Of a DNA stretch of 64,000 bases, positions 21,709-32,869 are shown in pieces. Positions within the stretch are counted from its first letter, which is position 1, and each line of letters begins with the position of its first letter. The DNA comes from Echiichthys vipera. Its lineage: Eukaryota > Chordata > Actinopteri > Perciformes > Trachinidae. The notes under the pieces are model-generated. The model was not told the DNA's origin, searched no databases, and saw only the letters and a program-made list of their open reading frames with translations. The stretch is from positions 3,844,001 to 3,908,000 of the forward strand of contig OY829645.1 of assembly GCA_963691815.1 (NCBI GenBank). Direction: 5' to 3'. The translations under genes and the position numbers were made by a program.

Positions 21709-22111
21709 AGACCAGAGAAAGCCAAAGCACAGAAAAATTCTGTGCCAGCAAAGTGTCCTCACCCCAGAAGGAGGCCCAGCAAAAAAACAGCTGGGCATCA
21801 GTGTCCTATTTGTGGACTTAGATACGTGGCTATAATGCAGCATCTCAAAGTCACAGAGAAAGTGAAAAACATAGAAGAGCTCAGTCTCTTAAGCAAGTTG
21901 GCTCACGGACAGTAAGTGTTTTGTCATAAATCCATAATAAATTGATACAGGGACTTTTACCACATTTTGCCTTTCAGTAAGGCAATGTCCTATTCTCTTG
22001 ATAATATGCTTTTTCCATTGTTGTCATTTCCCTAGCTTTAAGGCAAATCTGGACTGTCCAGTTCACTTACACAAACTTGACAAGCATCTGTTAAAGGCCC
22101 ATGGATTGAAG
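21709..22111 (+). CDS. Exons 3-4 of recombinase copy B: Cys/His-rich fingers
   Basis: Exon 3 (21709-21911) encodes CPHPRRRPSKKTAGHQCPIC and GLRYVAIMQHLKVTEKVKN. Exon 4 (22036-22111) encodes FKANLDCPVHLHKLDKHLL ending in KAHGLK. A codon split CA|C across the intron gives His. The spacing suggests one or two C2H2-like zinc fingers, plausibly for DNA recognition. Both splice donors are consensus here, unlike exon 3 of copy A. Confidence 0.65.
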
Positions 22112-22911
22112 GTTTGTATTTGGCTGCTGTATTTATATTGATTTGCTGGTCATCCTTAAAAATAGAGCAAAGGAGAAGTAGATAAGATATTACATCAGGT
22201 ATGAAACTATAAAGTAGAACAGTTGAGTTAGACAAAATAAATTTACATCTAAAGCAATGTTTTTCTCTTTTTCTTTTTTTTTTAGAAACCTATGGCTAAA
22301 CTTTATATTGAAAGGGCAAAGGACAGCTATATTGGAAGGGAACTGGCACTGTTGAGGGCCAGGCATCCCCAACCACCAATCATATCACATATGGATATAG
22401 TAAATGGATCTACCATCAAAGAGGCCGTCCGTAGGGAGATAGCTGCAAGGGCGTCTGAAAGAACTACTACCATGAGTAATGCATTATCTCTGTCCACTGC
22501 CATACATGCAGCAGATTCTGTAGCTTTGCCATCACCATCTAACACAGAAGTAGCCTCCAGTGTATTAAGTGCCACAGATTCTGTGAACCCGGGACCCACT
22601 GACTGTGGACCATCCATGTCCCCTTCAAGAGGATCGCCAACTGCTGTTACTGTTCTTTCACCTTTGCTGCTGAAACCCACAGCATCCTCATCTCAGCACC
22701 TCAGCCTTCCTCCAAGGATGCCTGCAGATGGTTGTATAAATTGTCAGTTTCTGTTCACAGAGCTTCGTGTGACAAAGCAGCTGCTTGAATGCGAAATTGA
22801 ACGAAATGATGAGCTGAAGAACCTACATTCTTTAACAATGCGTACAAATGTGAGTGTCATTTCATTCTACTTACATATCAATGTGACAAGTTTTGGATAT
22901 TAAGTTTGGAT

Positions 22912-23690
22912 TCTGCTATAGGATTAGGCTGCTGCTATAGGATTAGGCTGCTGGGGGAACTGATGCACTGCACCTCTTCACTCAGCTCTCTCTCTCTCCT
23001 CATCTTGGGAGCAGTAAGATAGGGATGGGATTTGCCTAGACAGGCAGGGTTGTGGTTGACGATGCATACGCATCTCCTGCTTCTTGTTCCCGTCCTGTTC
23101 CTGCTCTCCAGGTGGTCTCTCTCATCTCTGTCCCTCACCCTCCATGTCATTATATAACTGTACTGCATAACAATAACCCTCATCTGCTCTCTCCTGTAGT
23201 TGCCCCCCCACCCCCACCCCCCCCCTCTTCTTTTTACAGGTCTTCTTTTTACAGGCAGCTTTGGTTCTGGAGCTGCGAGGCCTAGATCACTACACTACTG
23301 CTACATTATTATTATTATCATTATTATGATTGTAATGATAAATTACAATAATACTTTTCTACTGCACCTGTTGTTAATTATAACTATGTCTGTATGTCTC
23401 TCCATGGTCTCTCTCTCTCTTGTCTCCCTCCTCTCGCTCTCCTCTTCCTTCCCTTCTCTGTTCTCCCTTTAACCCCGACCGGTCGAGGCAGACGGCCGTC
23501 CACTCTGAGTCTGGTTCTGCTGGAGGTTTCTTCCTGTTAAAAGGGAGTTTTTCCTCTCCATTGTCGCCAAGTGCTTGCTCACTGTGGGAACTGTTGGGTT
23601 TCTATTCTATGATATGTAAAGTGCCTTGAGATAAATGTTTTTATGATTTGGCGCTATACAAATAAAATTGAATCGAATTGAATTGAATGT
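22912..23690 (+). mobile_element. L2-A 3' UTR insertion in copy B intron 5
   Basis: The sequence matches the reverse complement of 35877-36620: CCTAATCCTATAGCAG at the start, a C-rich tract, then GTAAAGTGCCTTGAGATAAA and an ATTGA-repeat tail. Copy A has the intact target TTTGGATGTCTGCATCTC at 5840-5860, so the insertion post-dates the A/B duplication. Confidence 0.92.
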
Positions 23691-24874
23691 CTGCATCTCA
23701 ATTTACATTTTCCAGGCTATGAAATATAAGCGTGTGCCAAAAGATACAGTGTCAGACGCTGCTGCTTATGGTGAATATCACATTCCTATCAAAACATTTA
23801 GGATTATGAATCTTACTGTTACATGTTTACCATTGTTTAATGTCTTTTTAATTATTTTTGTACATCCCTCAGTGAAACTGGTAAACGACTTTAAAGCGCA
23901 TGTGGAAGGTGTCAACCCTCCAAGGACAGTTCAGGAAACTGCAAAGCAGCGTGCCACTCATGTGCTCCACTTTCTCCACTTCATGGCAAACTCCCCCAAT
24001 CCAAATGGAAATTTATTGTTCCTGCAGGATATATCAAGAGTCAGAGGGTAAGTTTACAACATTTTCAGAATTTTCTGTGATTGTCTATTGACTATGAGAG
24101 GACATGAACTAATACCTTTTTTTGACCTTTAAGGTTTGTAGCCAACCTGCAACAAAAAGGGTTCAAACCCACAACCCAACAGATTTATTTAAGGAATGTT
24201 TTGGCATTCTTAAAATATCTTTCCAATATGAAGCCCCATTGTGTGATGCTTGGTAAAAGGACAATCAAGGCCCTGACAGCAGAGCTTAGCGCACGTGTCC
24301 GAGACATTGGCAGGGATGTTGTTGGACAGCAGCTCCTTGTGAAACGTACTAAGTCTGGTAAGTACAGTGTTCCCCTCCATTAATGCAAATCTCATCATTT
24401 AAGTTGAGACACATATATGCTGAACAGTAGTTGTTTTTTGTTTGTTTGTTCATCAGACAATCTTGTCAAGGCCATAAAACATGCTGGTTTCATAGAGGAG
24501 GCACCAAAGCATATTGATGCTGCACTTGGTAAGGATCAGTAGTTACAGCAGTTGTTCAAACACCTCAGATTGCTCAAAGAGAATTTATTTGTAATCTATT
24601 CAAAATGCACCGAGATGGCTTTTTGTTGTAAATTGATACTCTGTATATTAAATCAACTTGTGTTGACAAGCCCTTGAAGATTTTAGATTGACTTATATTT
24701 AGTATTAATATATTTTATATTTTTATATTTATATTTAGTCGTCTTCCAGTTCGTACAGATTTATTGTTTGGTGGGTTATAGTAGTGGAAAATAGAGATGC
24801 TTAATCAGCTCGAGAAGTAAAGGCGACTGTCTTTGAACTGTCATGTATAAAATGTTGTTCCTATTCTTTAAAAG

Positions 24875-25574
24875 ATGATCTTGCAAAGAGACCACATAAC
24901 ACAAGGAAACTCACACTGTTTTTTGGACTACTTGGTGGGTTTCTTATTGCAACAACGGGACATCGTAAGGGTGTACTTATCAACATGACCGTGGCAGAGG
25001 TCAAGACTGCTGAAAAGACTGCAAGAGGTTGTCGTGTCATTCGTGTAAGTACATATTAAAATGAAACAAGTGAACACAACATGCATCTATTTTTTAACAA
25101 CTTAGCTAGAAACACTAATTAAATGTCTTTTAAAAATAGATTCAGCACCACAAAACCCAGAGATACTTTGGGCAAGCAGCCATACCACTGAAACCAGAAG
25201 AGTATGCCTGGTTCAGACGTTACAACAGACTTCGTGGTCAAATTAAGGGAGGCTCAAAGGCATCCACGTTTTTTCATAACACTGTTGGAGGGCCCTTATT
25301 GAAACTCCCAGAGTATTTTAAGGATGCCTGGGAAGGAATGAATCTGGGTCCTGGCCCCACATTCAATATGTTACGTTCTTCCGTTGCCACTTTTGTAAGA
25401 CACGTTTTGTTCCTTTAAAGTCTTTATTATTATGACAAGGACACATTTTTATCTTATGTACTTTGTGCATGATTTCTCCCATCAGGCCAAGCGGCACCTG
25501 GGAGATAAAAAAATATGAGAGGGTAGCAACATTCATGTGCCATAATCCCCAGACAGCCAAAAGATTTTACCAAG
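24875..25574 (+). pseudogene. Catalytic exons of recombinase copy B
   Basis: Exons 10-12 show ATTGHRKGVLINMTV (first Arg), QHHKTQRYFGQAAI (Lys), FNMLRSSVATF (second Arg) and AKRHLG. A 7-A run at about 25507-25513 then shifts the frame. In the shifted frame the expected MCHNPQTAKRFYQ, with His and Tyr, is still readable, so the break is a single extra base. Upstream exons 7 and 8 (HVLHFLHFMANSPNPNG and QQIYLRNVLAFLKYL) fit a core-binding domain. Confidence 0.75.
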
Positions 25575-25979
25575 GTGACTTCAGCATTAAAAAATAAAAA
25601 AACTATTCTGTTGGCTTGAGTAATATCTGTTCATGATTTTGACCTTTCATTTTACAGCGGCTGACCCGACAGAGGACACAGTCCAGAGCAGAGCATTGAT
25701 GATGATGGCAGTGTCAAGCTATGCAGTCATGGAAAAGAAGAAGAAAGAGAGGAGTAAGAGGGCAGGTGTGGACTATGATGAGGTGGTGACAGAATCCCTC
25801 AGGAGGACACAAGGGAAGGAATGCAAGAATCTGAAAAGAAGCGGGAAACTAGAAGGGTTCGAAACCTGAGCAAGAAAGAGCTTTCCTCAGTCAGTCAAAG
25901 ATCAGTACGAGTAGTCTTCATCAATTTCAGTGTATAGGGTAAGTGAGTAAGAGAAAGATAATTTTGTCTTATCTAAAAC

Positions 25980-26640
25980 AGATGGTGAGCTCTTCTATAA
26001 GTAAGGGATCTGGTGATTGGCAGCCCCAAACGAATGGAATAGAAGAAGAGGATTCTGAAGAGGAGGAGGAGACCAGTGGGACACGAAGGGTTCTCCAGCT
26101 GCGAAAGAAAAGGCCTTTACCCACACCCAGAAACAGACTGGTAAGAGTTGTTTTAAGAAGTATCTGTGCTTACAATGATTTTTGTGTCCTAAATGAGAAA
26201 AATAACTATCTAATCTAAAACAGAGCTCTGAGCTGAGTTCCTCTGAAGATGAGGGGTCAGGTGATTGGCAGCCCCCAAAGAATGGAACAGAAGAAGAGGA
26301 TTCTGAAGAGGAGGATGTGGAGGAAGAAGGCAGTGTGAAGTAAAGGGTTCCACAACTGTACAAGAAAGAGTTTTTGCCCTCAGCCAGCCCAAGATTGGTG
26401 AACATTTTCTTAAGCAGTTTCCATTCAATGATATTCGATAGAGTCCTGAGAGAGAAAATTTACTTTTTGTCTCATCTAAAACAGATGGTGAGCTCCTCTG
26501 AAGATGAGGGGTCAGGTGATTTTCAGTCCCAGAAGAATGGAACAGAAGAGGAGGAGGAGGAAGAGGAGACCAGTGTGAACCTAAGGGTTCCCCAGCTGCA
26601 GAAGAAAAGGCCTGCACCCAGGAACAGTCAGGTAAATTTA
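25980..26640 (+). repeat. Three diverged acidic-exon repeats in copy B
   Basis: Units starting at about 25985, 26222 and 26484 each encode a GSGDWQPQ- or GSGDFQSQ-type start, a Glu/Asp run and a basic Pro-rich end (RKKRPLPTP or KKRPAP). Only the first is close to the amplified 248-bp unit of copy A. The middle one contains a stop (GTGAAGTAA at about 26335). Confidence 0.8.
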
Positions 26641-27419
26641 GTAAAGCTAGGGTTTCTCTAACCCACCCAGTCATAGCCATGGCAATAGCACTTCATGATT
26701 TGATTCCTGACAACAGTGGAGGTAAGGAGCAAAAGTTAAATCTAACTATAATTTCCCGAATCTATATTATCCGCCCAATTATTCCGTCTGAAGGTTGCTA
26801 AAATCCTAATTAATGTAGTATTTATCTTTTGTTCTTGTTTATATGATAATTTTTCATTTTACATTCACAGAATACACAATTGCAGACTGTATCTGTCAAA
26901 CTGAATTGTCCCACTATACAGAGATTGGCAGTAAGTATGATAATCTACATTGAAGCTTCTAATATCAATGAAACTTGGTCTTCACTATTGCACGTATCTG
27001 ATAACAGGATTTTTGCTGTTTATAGGAAATTACAAAAAAGGAAAAAATGGCTGCACACTTTAGTTCAAGAAATCTGGAGAATATGACATGGTATGTTTTC
27101 TTTGACCACTTATTTCTGATCTTTTGTCACTCTTTTGCAGATGATTCGGGTTTATGTAAGCCCAGCCACCGCTACCATCTTGGCAAAACATTCACAGAAT
27201 GTTTGTGTAAAGACTAAATTAATGACAGAAATTACTTCTGATCAAGTCAAGTTGTGTGACACTCCGGTGAAAATTAAAAGACAGGAGCCATCAGAAGAGG
27301 AGAAGAGAAAGACCTGTGAGACGAAAAGAAGGAAGCTGCAGGAGAAGCATCAGTGGCAAATTACATACAATTCACATAAACAAAAAAAGAAGATTGTTTT
27401 TTTTTGCAAAATGTTTTGA

Positions 27420-27659
27420 TTCTGTTCTTAAATATTTCAAATTAATCATTGTTTTGAAATAAAAACAAAGGCAGCAAAAAATATTGTATGATGTTACATT
27501 TTATTTCCTGTTTTACAGAGAATATTTTGACAATACACATATATTGCAATAAATCAGTGTTATTAAAACTGAATAAATTGAAAGAAGAAAAAACAGAACA
27601 GAAAGACTATTTGTTTATAAACTAAAGCTTTTATAGAGAAAGTGGTTTTGAGTTGTAAT
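27420..27659. other. 3' flank of recombinase copy B
   Basis: AT-rich, with AATAAA at about 27459 and further A/T-rich signals. No coding content seen. Confidence 0.5.
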
Positions 27660-28470
27660 ATCAGAATCAGCTTTATTGGCCATGTATTGTTGGAAATCAG
27701 ACTGTGTCTCTTCTAAAAGGACACATCTGTGAATGTATGATTTATGTCAAATCACATCTGCGAACATATGATATGATACCCAGATTTAATGGGGGGAAAG
27801 TTCAGTGTTTTTACCTCTGTGACGAAGAGTGCGTACAGAGTAAAATACTTTATTATCAAGAACGACGTGACCTAGAACGCCAGAGAACGAGGACAGCCTA
27901 CAGGACCACGTGCACGCGATTGTCGGCGACATCGACCGGGAGCCTGCACATATGATTGGACCAGGCGTATCAACAACTCCCAGGAAGATCAAAACATCAG
28001 GATACACCTGTTTATCATTTTTAATATAACCATGGGCCAGGGAAAGAACACCAGTCAGACTTCTGGACCTGACACACACTGTTGTCGACAGGGAAAGGTT
28101 TCTGGCCCAGAGCTCTGAATGCTGTGCTTTTACTCATATTTTACTTAAACTTGTTCCTAATTGAACTTAGTACTTTAATAAATTGATCTTAGATTTAAAG
28201 GATCCCATCTCTCTGTCTTCATTCAACGAACGCGCGGAGGCTGGCGAACGAGGTCCAGAGGCCCAGCTCCAACAGTATATAGCACATACAAAGAACTGCT
28301 CCATGACGGCCAGAACTTGACTCTGGCTTTTTCTTGGTGGTTCACGGTGTACACTTAAAATGAACATGCATAACAATCACAACACAGAACGATAAGTAAA
28401 GAGAATAGTATTAGAATAAATAAATAAACTAAATGAGTAAACATATATTACAAATATATGTTTAAATCTA
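27660..28470 (+). mobile_element. Tx1-like LINE 3' end or derived SINE, split by a solo LTR
   Basis: The left piece TCAGAATCAGCTTTATTGGC and the right piece (28279 on: AGCACATACAAAGAACTG, GACTCTGGCTTTTTCTTGG) form one repeat of a type common in fish, interrupted at 27688 by the LTR. The family name is from general recognition, not from alignment. Confidence 0.55.
27688..28274 (+). mobile_element. Solo LTR of an endogenous retrovirus
   Basis: 587 bp starting TGTTGG and ending CCAACA, flanked by a GTAT duplication (27684-27687, 28275-28278). The right two-thirds align with the LTR at 59300-59769 (GGACCACGTG, TATAACCATGGG, CAGAGCTCTGAATGCTGTGC, GCGCGGAGGCTGG, CCAGAGGCCCAGCTCCAACA). No internal retroviral sequence follows, as expected after LTR-LTR recombination. 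Confidence 0.88.
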
Positions 28471-28474
28471 GTGT

Positions 28475-28900
28475 GAGATTCAAAAGAGGTAGGAAAGAAT
28501 TCTGATTATTAATTAAGCAATCATTCCCTGTGGTAAACAGGGACAATCTGGCAGCTTGCGACTGGGAGCCGTAATAGATGCACTGATCTGATGAGCTGAT
28601 GGAGAACAGGTGAGACCATCAAACAGCACAGTATCATGCCCCTGCAGCAAAGCACGCACACCCCAGGAGTTGGAAACACAAGGGGAACACCATAGCACAG
28701 AGACCCTACTATCCAGCCTTATGAAGCCCAACCTGGTGGCATCTTCCAGTGACTAGCTCTTTTCAGGGCTTTAAACCATGGTGTTTTCAACACCAACACC
28801 AAGATGTTGGAATGATAACAGGCATCAGTGGGACATGAATGCTTACAGATGAAGAGGGAACGAAAGAAAGAAAAGCTCAGTGCAATATGTGAAATCCCCC
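28475..28900. other. Unassigned stretch
   Basis: Possibly the remainder of the Tx1-like repeat (GGTAAACAGGGACAATCTGG). No supported gene. Confidence 0.4.
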
Positions 28901-28904
28901 AGCA

Positions 28905-29330
28905 GTTGTTGTGGAAATTCTGCTCTCCTGCTGGTGAAGAATGAAATAGAGACTTCTGCCGGCCGACAAGGTTTTATTCTCTTTGCAAAGAAAAGGTCAA
29001 TCAACACATGAGCGGTTCCAGATGAAGAAAGACCTCGAGCCTAAGAAAACGTGACATTTATACAGAAGGAAAACGCCCCTCCATCTGTTGCAGGGGTTGG
29101 CCCCCCTTTGTCTGTCAGGTATTTCAGGTTTTAGCGCAGACCGTGTACATTGCATTGGCGGTCGCTTGGATTCAGATGTAAAGTTGTGTCTGGACATCGT
29201 ATTTAAAAGACAATAGGAGCTGGTATTTTGTGTTGGGAAGGGGGAGGTTTGGCACCTCTAGTGGCTGAGACAAAGAAATATTGGATTTACCATTACACAG
29301 TCTAGGCTTATAGCAGGATAGCTAAGAATC
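28905..29330 (-). mobile_element. Possible LTR fragment, minus orientation
   Basis: Begins TGTTGTGGAAATTCTGC and contains GGTTTTATTCTCTTTGC, which on the minus strand resembles a polyadenylation region, with TATAAATGTC on the minus strand as a potential TATA box (about 29046-29055). No paired LTR or internal region is present, so the call is tentative. Confidence 0.3.
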
Positions 29331-29339
29331 GGTATCCAA

Positions 29340-31700
29340 TAGGCTTGTACAAGTGTGCTATCACGTTTTCATATTCTTCGAAGGTCAGACCAATCAACGC
29401 GCTGGTCCCTTCGATAAATGTCAGGCACCCACCAATGAGAGTTCTAACTCATCCTACCAAGAAGTATTCGAGAAAGTCAAAAAATTAGCCTGCTCTTTTT
29501 AAGCAGCAGCAGCAACAACAACAACAATGTGTAAGTTTGCGAGGAAGACCTGGATGTGCGTGTTTTTCGGGTGTATTTCCAATTAATTTTAAGATGGAAT
29601 TTATTTTAAGATGTCATTTTGTTTATTCAAACACCGTTAACTGTAAGTAATGAATGAATGCATACGATGGTTGACTTATCCACCTGTTTGGTTATTCCTT
29701 GTTTTAAAGTAGACGTTTTTAATGTAATGACATTATTTCTGGTAAATTGATTTATTCCAGGCAAGCTATTGTTATCGATTGATATGTTATCGATGGTTAG
29801 CCTAGTCAGCAAAGGTTAACGTCAATTGTTTACCTTTGGAAAAGATGACTAATGCATTATCTATGGTTGCGTGAACCCTGCACGAATCCCTTCATATTTT
29901 TACAAATGATGATTGTGTTATTAAGTGGTTTACTTTTCTAAAACGACAAGTGACGTAATGTTATTCTATTATGTGCAATAGGCCTACAAATTAAGCATCT
30001 GCATGTGCAAATTGTAACGTGACAGGTGGTTTTAAGGCCTGATCACACTGTAAACAGATTGTATATATTTTTTTTAGCAGTCCAGCGTTAATATTTAAGT
30101 ATATAAAAAACCTTAATCCTTCATTCTAAAAGAAATCTGTAGAATTAGAGATCAGACCATGCATACTCTGATTGATTGATTTGTGTGTGTGTGTGTGTGT
30201 GTACATGTGCGTGTGTCCGTTCACATTATAGAATGGATCCTAAATTCATAATATTTAGTTTGAGTAACAATGGCAATGCAGCATGTTTCTACAGTATATT
30301 GTCTAATGCACGATCACCAGAGTTGTACAATTTCAGAAAGAAAAAAAAACACAATTCTTTCCAACCACTCACTAAATCAGCTGATTCAACCTCTGCTAGG
30401 TAGCCCAGCTAGTGAAATCACCTGCAAGTGATAGCAGGACTTAAGGCAATTTCAACTATCACTTATGATGTTCTATAAATGTTCAGATGCTTTGCAGGAG
30501 GGAGACGTCCTGCACGGTGGCCTGACTGCAATCGGCTGTGTGAGGCAGTATTTGTTAAGCTCAGCGAGGAATACCGTGGAGCCAGACGCATTAATGGGGT
30601 TAGGTATGCACGATGGACTCTTGTCTCAAAGGTATACATCCACATCCGGCAAGTCATCTTGAACAACGCTGTAGTGATGGAGAGGACCACTATCCTGCTC
30701 CCAGTGATGAACAATGCAACCATTGCTTCTTGGTAAGTTTAATGTATTCGGAACAATGATAAGTCAATTCTCTAATCAGTGCAAATATATTGAACAAATG
30801 TCATTGTCAATGTGTGCAGGCACAACAAGGGGAACGGTCACAGGAGAAGAATGTTCTGGAGCAGGGCATTGCTGCACCAAAGCCTACAACTGTGAGCCCA
30901 GAGAGTTTGCCGCCTGCTGTTCAGAGGAAAGGCCGACCCTGTATGCCTACCAGCCCTGTGGACAATCCCCATTCCTTTGTATTGACACCAAACACTGCCA
31001 GGATGGCACAGTTGAAAAACGCAGACGTCACCCCCCAGGCCCTCATGGAAGTACTGTTACACCAGCCTTTTTTGGCAGCCCTCGAGCCACCTCCTCAGGC
31101 AACAACATCAGCTTCCCAACCTCCTCTGCTGAATCCAAATCCGGTCCTGCCACCTCCTCACCCTCAGCTCGCACCCCTTAGGTCACCCCCAGGTTCAGCT
31201 TGCCCCCCAGCAGCAGATCACACCGCAGCCTCTTTTCACACCCCAGCAGCAGGTCACATTGCAACGGCAGGTCACGCCGCATCCTCAGTTCACACGGCAG
31301 CCCCTTTTCACACCACAGCAGCAGGTCTCACCCCAGCCTCTGCTCGCATCCCAGACTCAGCTTGCACCCCAACCAGTCCTGCTCGCACTTAAACCATTAC
31401 CTGCATTCTATTCTGAAGGCTCTGTGGTTCCTCCCAGAATTGCTGGTAAATCCACAGCAGATGTGCCCTACACAACTCAGTACTATCATAAAAGGAAAAG
31501 AATAGAAGAGGAGCAGACTGGAAAAAAGTAGAGGACCTACACACGGAGAACTGATACCATCACCTGTAAGCAGTGCAATTCTGAGTGAGACCCAGCCACT
31601 CATCAACAGTATTTTGGAAATTGGTTTTGCCAAACTACATCAAAAGTGACTCTGGCTAAGTGGCGGGCTGGTCTTGCAGCAAAGGGGTATGGAAAGAAAA
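29340..31700 (+). mobile_element. Element C: deletion derivative of the large element D
   Basis: Its first 900 bp (29380-30240) are homologous, inverted, to 55940-56750 of element D: CCAATCAACGCGCTGG, the (CAG)n(CAA)n tract, AAGTTTGCG and the start codon ATGGATCCTAAATTC. After that codon C does not continue into the zinc-ribbon/transposase-like gene but into a second coding region (30487-31500). I infer an internal deletion that kept the promoter and the second gene. Confidence 0.65.
30235..31645 (+). pseudogene. Second protein of the C/D-type element
   Basis: Exon 30487-30732 encodes RPARWPDCNRLCEAVFVKLSEEY, GVRYARWTLVSKVY and IHIRQVILNNAVVMERTTILLPVMNNATIASW. The next exon (from 30820) is Pro/Gln/Thr-rich (PQQQVTLQRQVTPH type) and reaches YYHKRKRIEEEQTGKK, then a Cys-rich end (ITCKQCN, YFGNWFCQ) interrupted by in-frame stops at 31529 and 31587. 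The order of WPDC-like N-terminus, low-complexity middle and C-terminal CxxC finger looks like a real protein family. I do not know its function. Frame breaks mark it as dead. Confidence 0.55.
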
Positions 31701-32580
31701 AAGAGCAATAAGCAGTCATACCAGTGTACATATTTCACATTTTATTGTTTTATGTTTCTGTGTTCTGTTCTGTTTTATTGTTCTGTTACTATATGTGTGC
31801 CAACTTTGTACAGATCAATGGGGAAAAAAATCTATTTTGTCATTTTCTAGTAACATATAGTATAAACACACAGGGTACGACAATCAAAAGGATTTTTTCA
31901 GAGGATTTACTGCCCAGTACAGCTAATTCTGTGATTGTGTAGTATGCAAATAAGTCAGTCTTAAAGGACTAAGAGAAGCCTAAGCTGGTTAGTGATTTCT
32001 ATAGTCGTACCACATATGCAACTGAAATATGGCTACTTGTACAGCATAAGGTATCCTAAAAAAAATGAATGTATGTCTTCAAAACAATTAAGAGTCACAC
32101 TTTGCTAAATGTTCTGCTTTTTTTATTATTATATACAGCATTTACAATCAATAGCATACATTCTATAACACCATGGCATTAATAAAGACCAACTTTATTA
32201 ATTATTTATTGATTACTTTTTTTATTTTATCATTTGCAACCAATACATTCTACAACAACATGACATATGCAATTGAAATATGGCTACTTGTACTGCACAA
32301 GGTAGCCTAAAAATGTAATGTCTGTCTTCAAAACAATGAAGAGCCACACTTTGCTAAAGTTTCTTCCTTTTTTATTATATACAGCATCAGCAATAAATGC
32401 ATTCAGCTACAGAGATGTTCAATGAGTGGCCTGCATTTACAATGTAACACATTCTTACCATCCACTACTATTTTAAAACATTTAGCATCGAACGTTTGAC
32501 ATTGTTACACCTATGTGTTTAATTCACATTCCTCTTGAAATCTGAAAAATACAGATTGCAATTATCATTAAAATAGTGTT
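31700..32580. other. 3' flank of element C with a 251-bp tandem duplication
   Basis: AT-rich and non-coding. The block beginning ACATATGCAACTGAAATATG at 32012 recurs at 32263 (ACATATGCAATTGAAATATG) and the copies stay alignable for about 140 bp (GGCTACTTGTAC, CAAAACAAT, CACACTTTGCTAAA). It may be the 3' end of element C. Confidence 0.6.
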
Positions 32581-32584
32581 GCAT

Positions 32585-32655
32585 GACACGAGATTCGAAC
32601 CAGGGATTAGAAGGTAACGTGTTACTATCGATAGCCTCTGTACCGCGACAAAAAC
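32585..32655 (-). other. tRNA-like segment (B-box on minus strand)
   Basis: On the minus strand TCCCTGGTTCGAATCTCG carries a Pol III B-box with a plausible A-box-like CGGTACAGAGGCTATCG about 50 bp upstream. It does not fold obviously into a complete cloverleaf, so a tRNA-derived SINE head or pseudo-tRNA is more likely than a working tRNA. Confidence 0.4.
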
Positions 32656-32657
32656 TT

Positions 32658-32735
32658 TGTGGCCATAGCGCGGTGGTTATCATTGTCGTCTACCATCAAG
32701 AAGGTCCTGGGTTCAATCCCCGAAGACCCCGTTAC
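32658..32735 (+). other. tRNA-like segment (plus strand)
   Basis: TAGCGCGGTGGTTATC resembles an A-box and GTCCTGGGTTCAATCCCCGA a T-arm/B-box, with tRNA-like spacing. It faces away from the minus-strand tRNA-like segment next to it. The acceptor-stem ends do not pair convincingly, so I do not call a tRNA gene. Confidence 0.4.
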
Positions 32736-32869
32736 TTCCATGAGCAAATAAATATAATTCTCTTTCTGCCTGTGTTGTGATATACATGCCTACAATTTCT
32801 GTAGTGAAATAATATCACCATTATAATTACAATGACTATGATGATTTTTTATGAGGCTTTTCTTGGTGC

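Larger units (their letters stand above)
21019..27419 (+). pseudogene. Multi-exon tyrosine-recombinase gene, copy B
   Basis: Exons by GT-AG boundaries and phase: 21019-21046 (ATG 21032, MKYEE), 21125-21145, 21709-21911, 22036-22111, 22286-22849, 23716-23770, 23873-24047, 24134-24357, 24457-24528, 24875-25044, 25140-25394, 25486-25574, then acidic exons (about 25668-26640) and a last exon from 27140 ending in a Lys/Arg-rich helix (stop 27417-27419). Phases agree from exon 1 to exon 11. Exon 12 is 89 nt versus 88 in copy A because of one extra A in a run (seven A versus six), which ends the frame just before the late His and the nucleophilic Tyr. A polyadenylation signal AATAAA lies at about 27459. 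Recombination of DNA is the predicted role. Crypton-like origin is inference. Confidence 0.75.

Noticed and set aside
2758..27419. A Starship-like or other giant cargo element bounded by the two recombinase copies
   Set aside because: Attractive because the genes face outward around other sequence, but I see no shared terminal sequence or target duplication, and the material between them is explained by ordinary transposons.
32658..32735. Functional tRNA gene
   Set aside because: Only A- and B-box-like sequences are visible. I could not pair the acceptor and anticodon stems convincingly.
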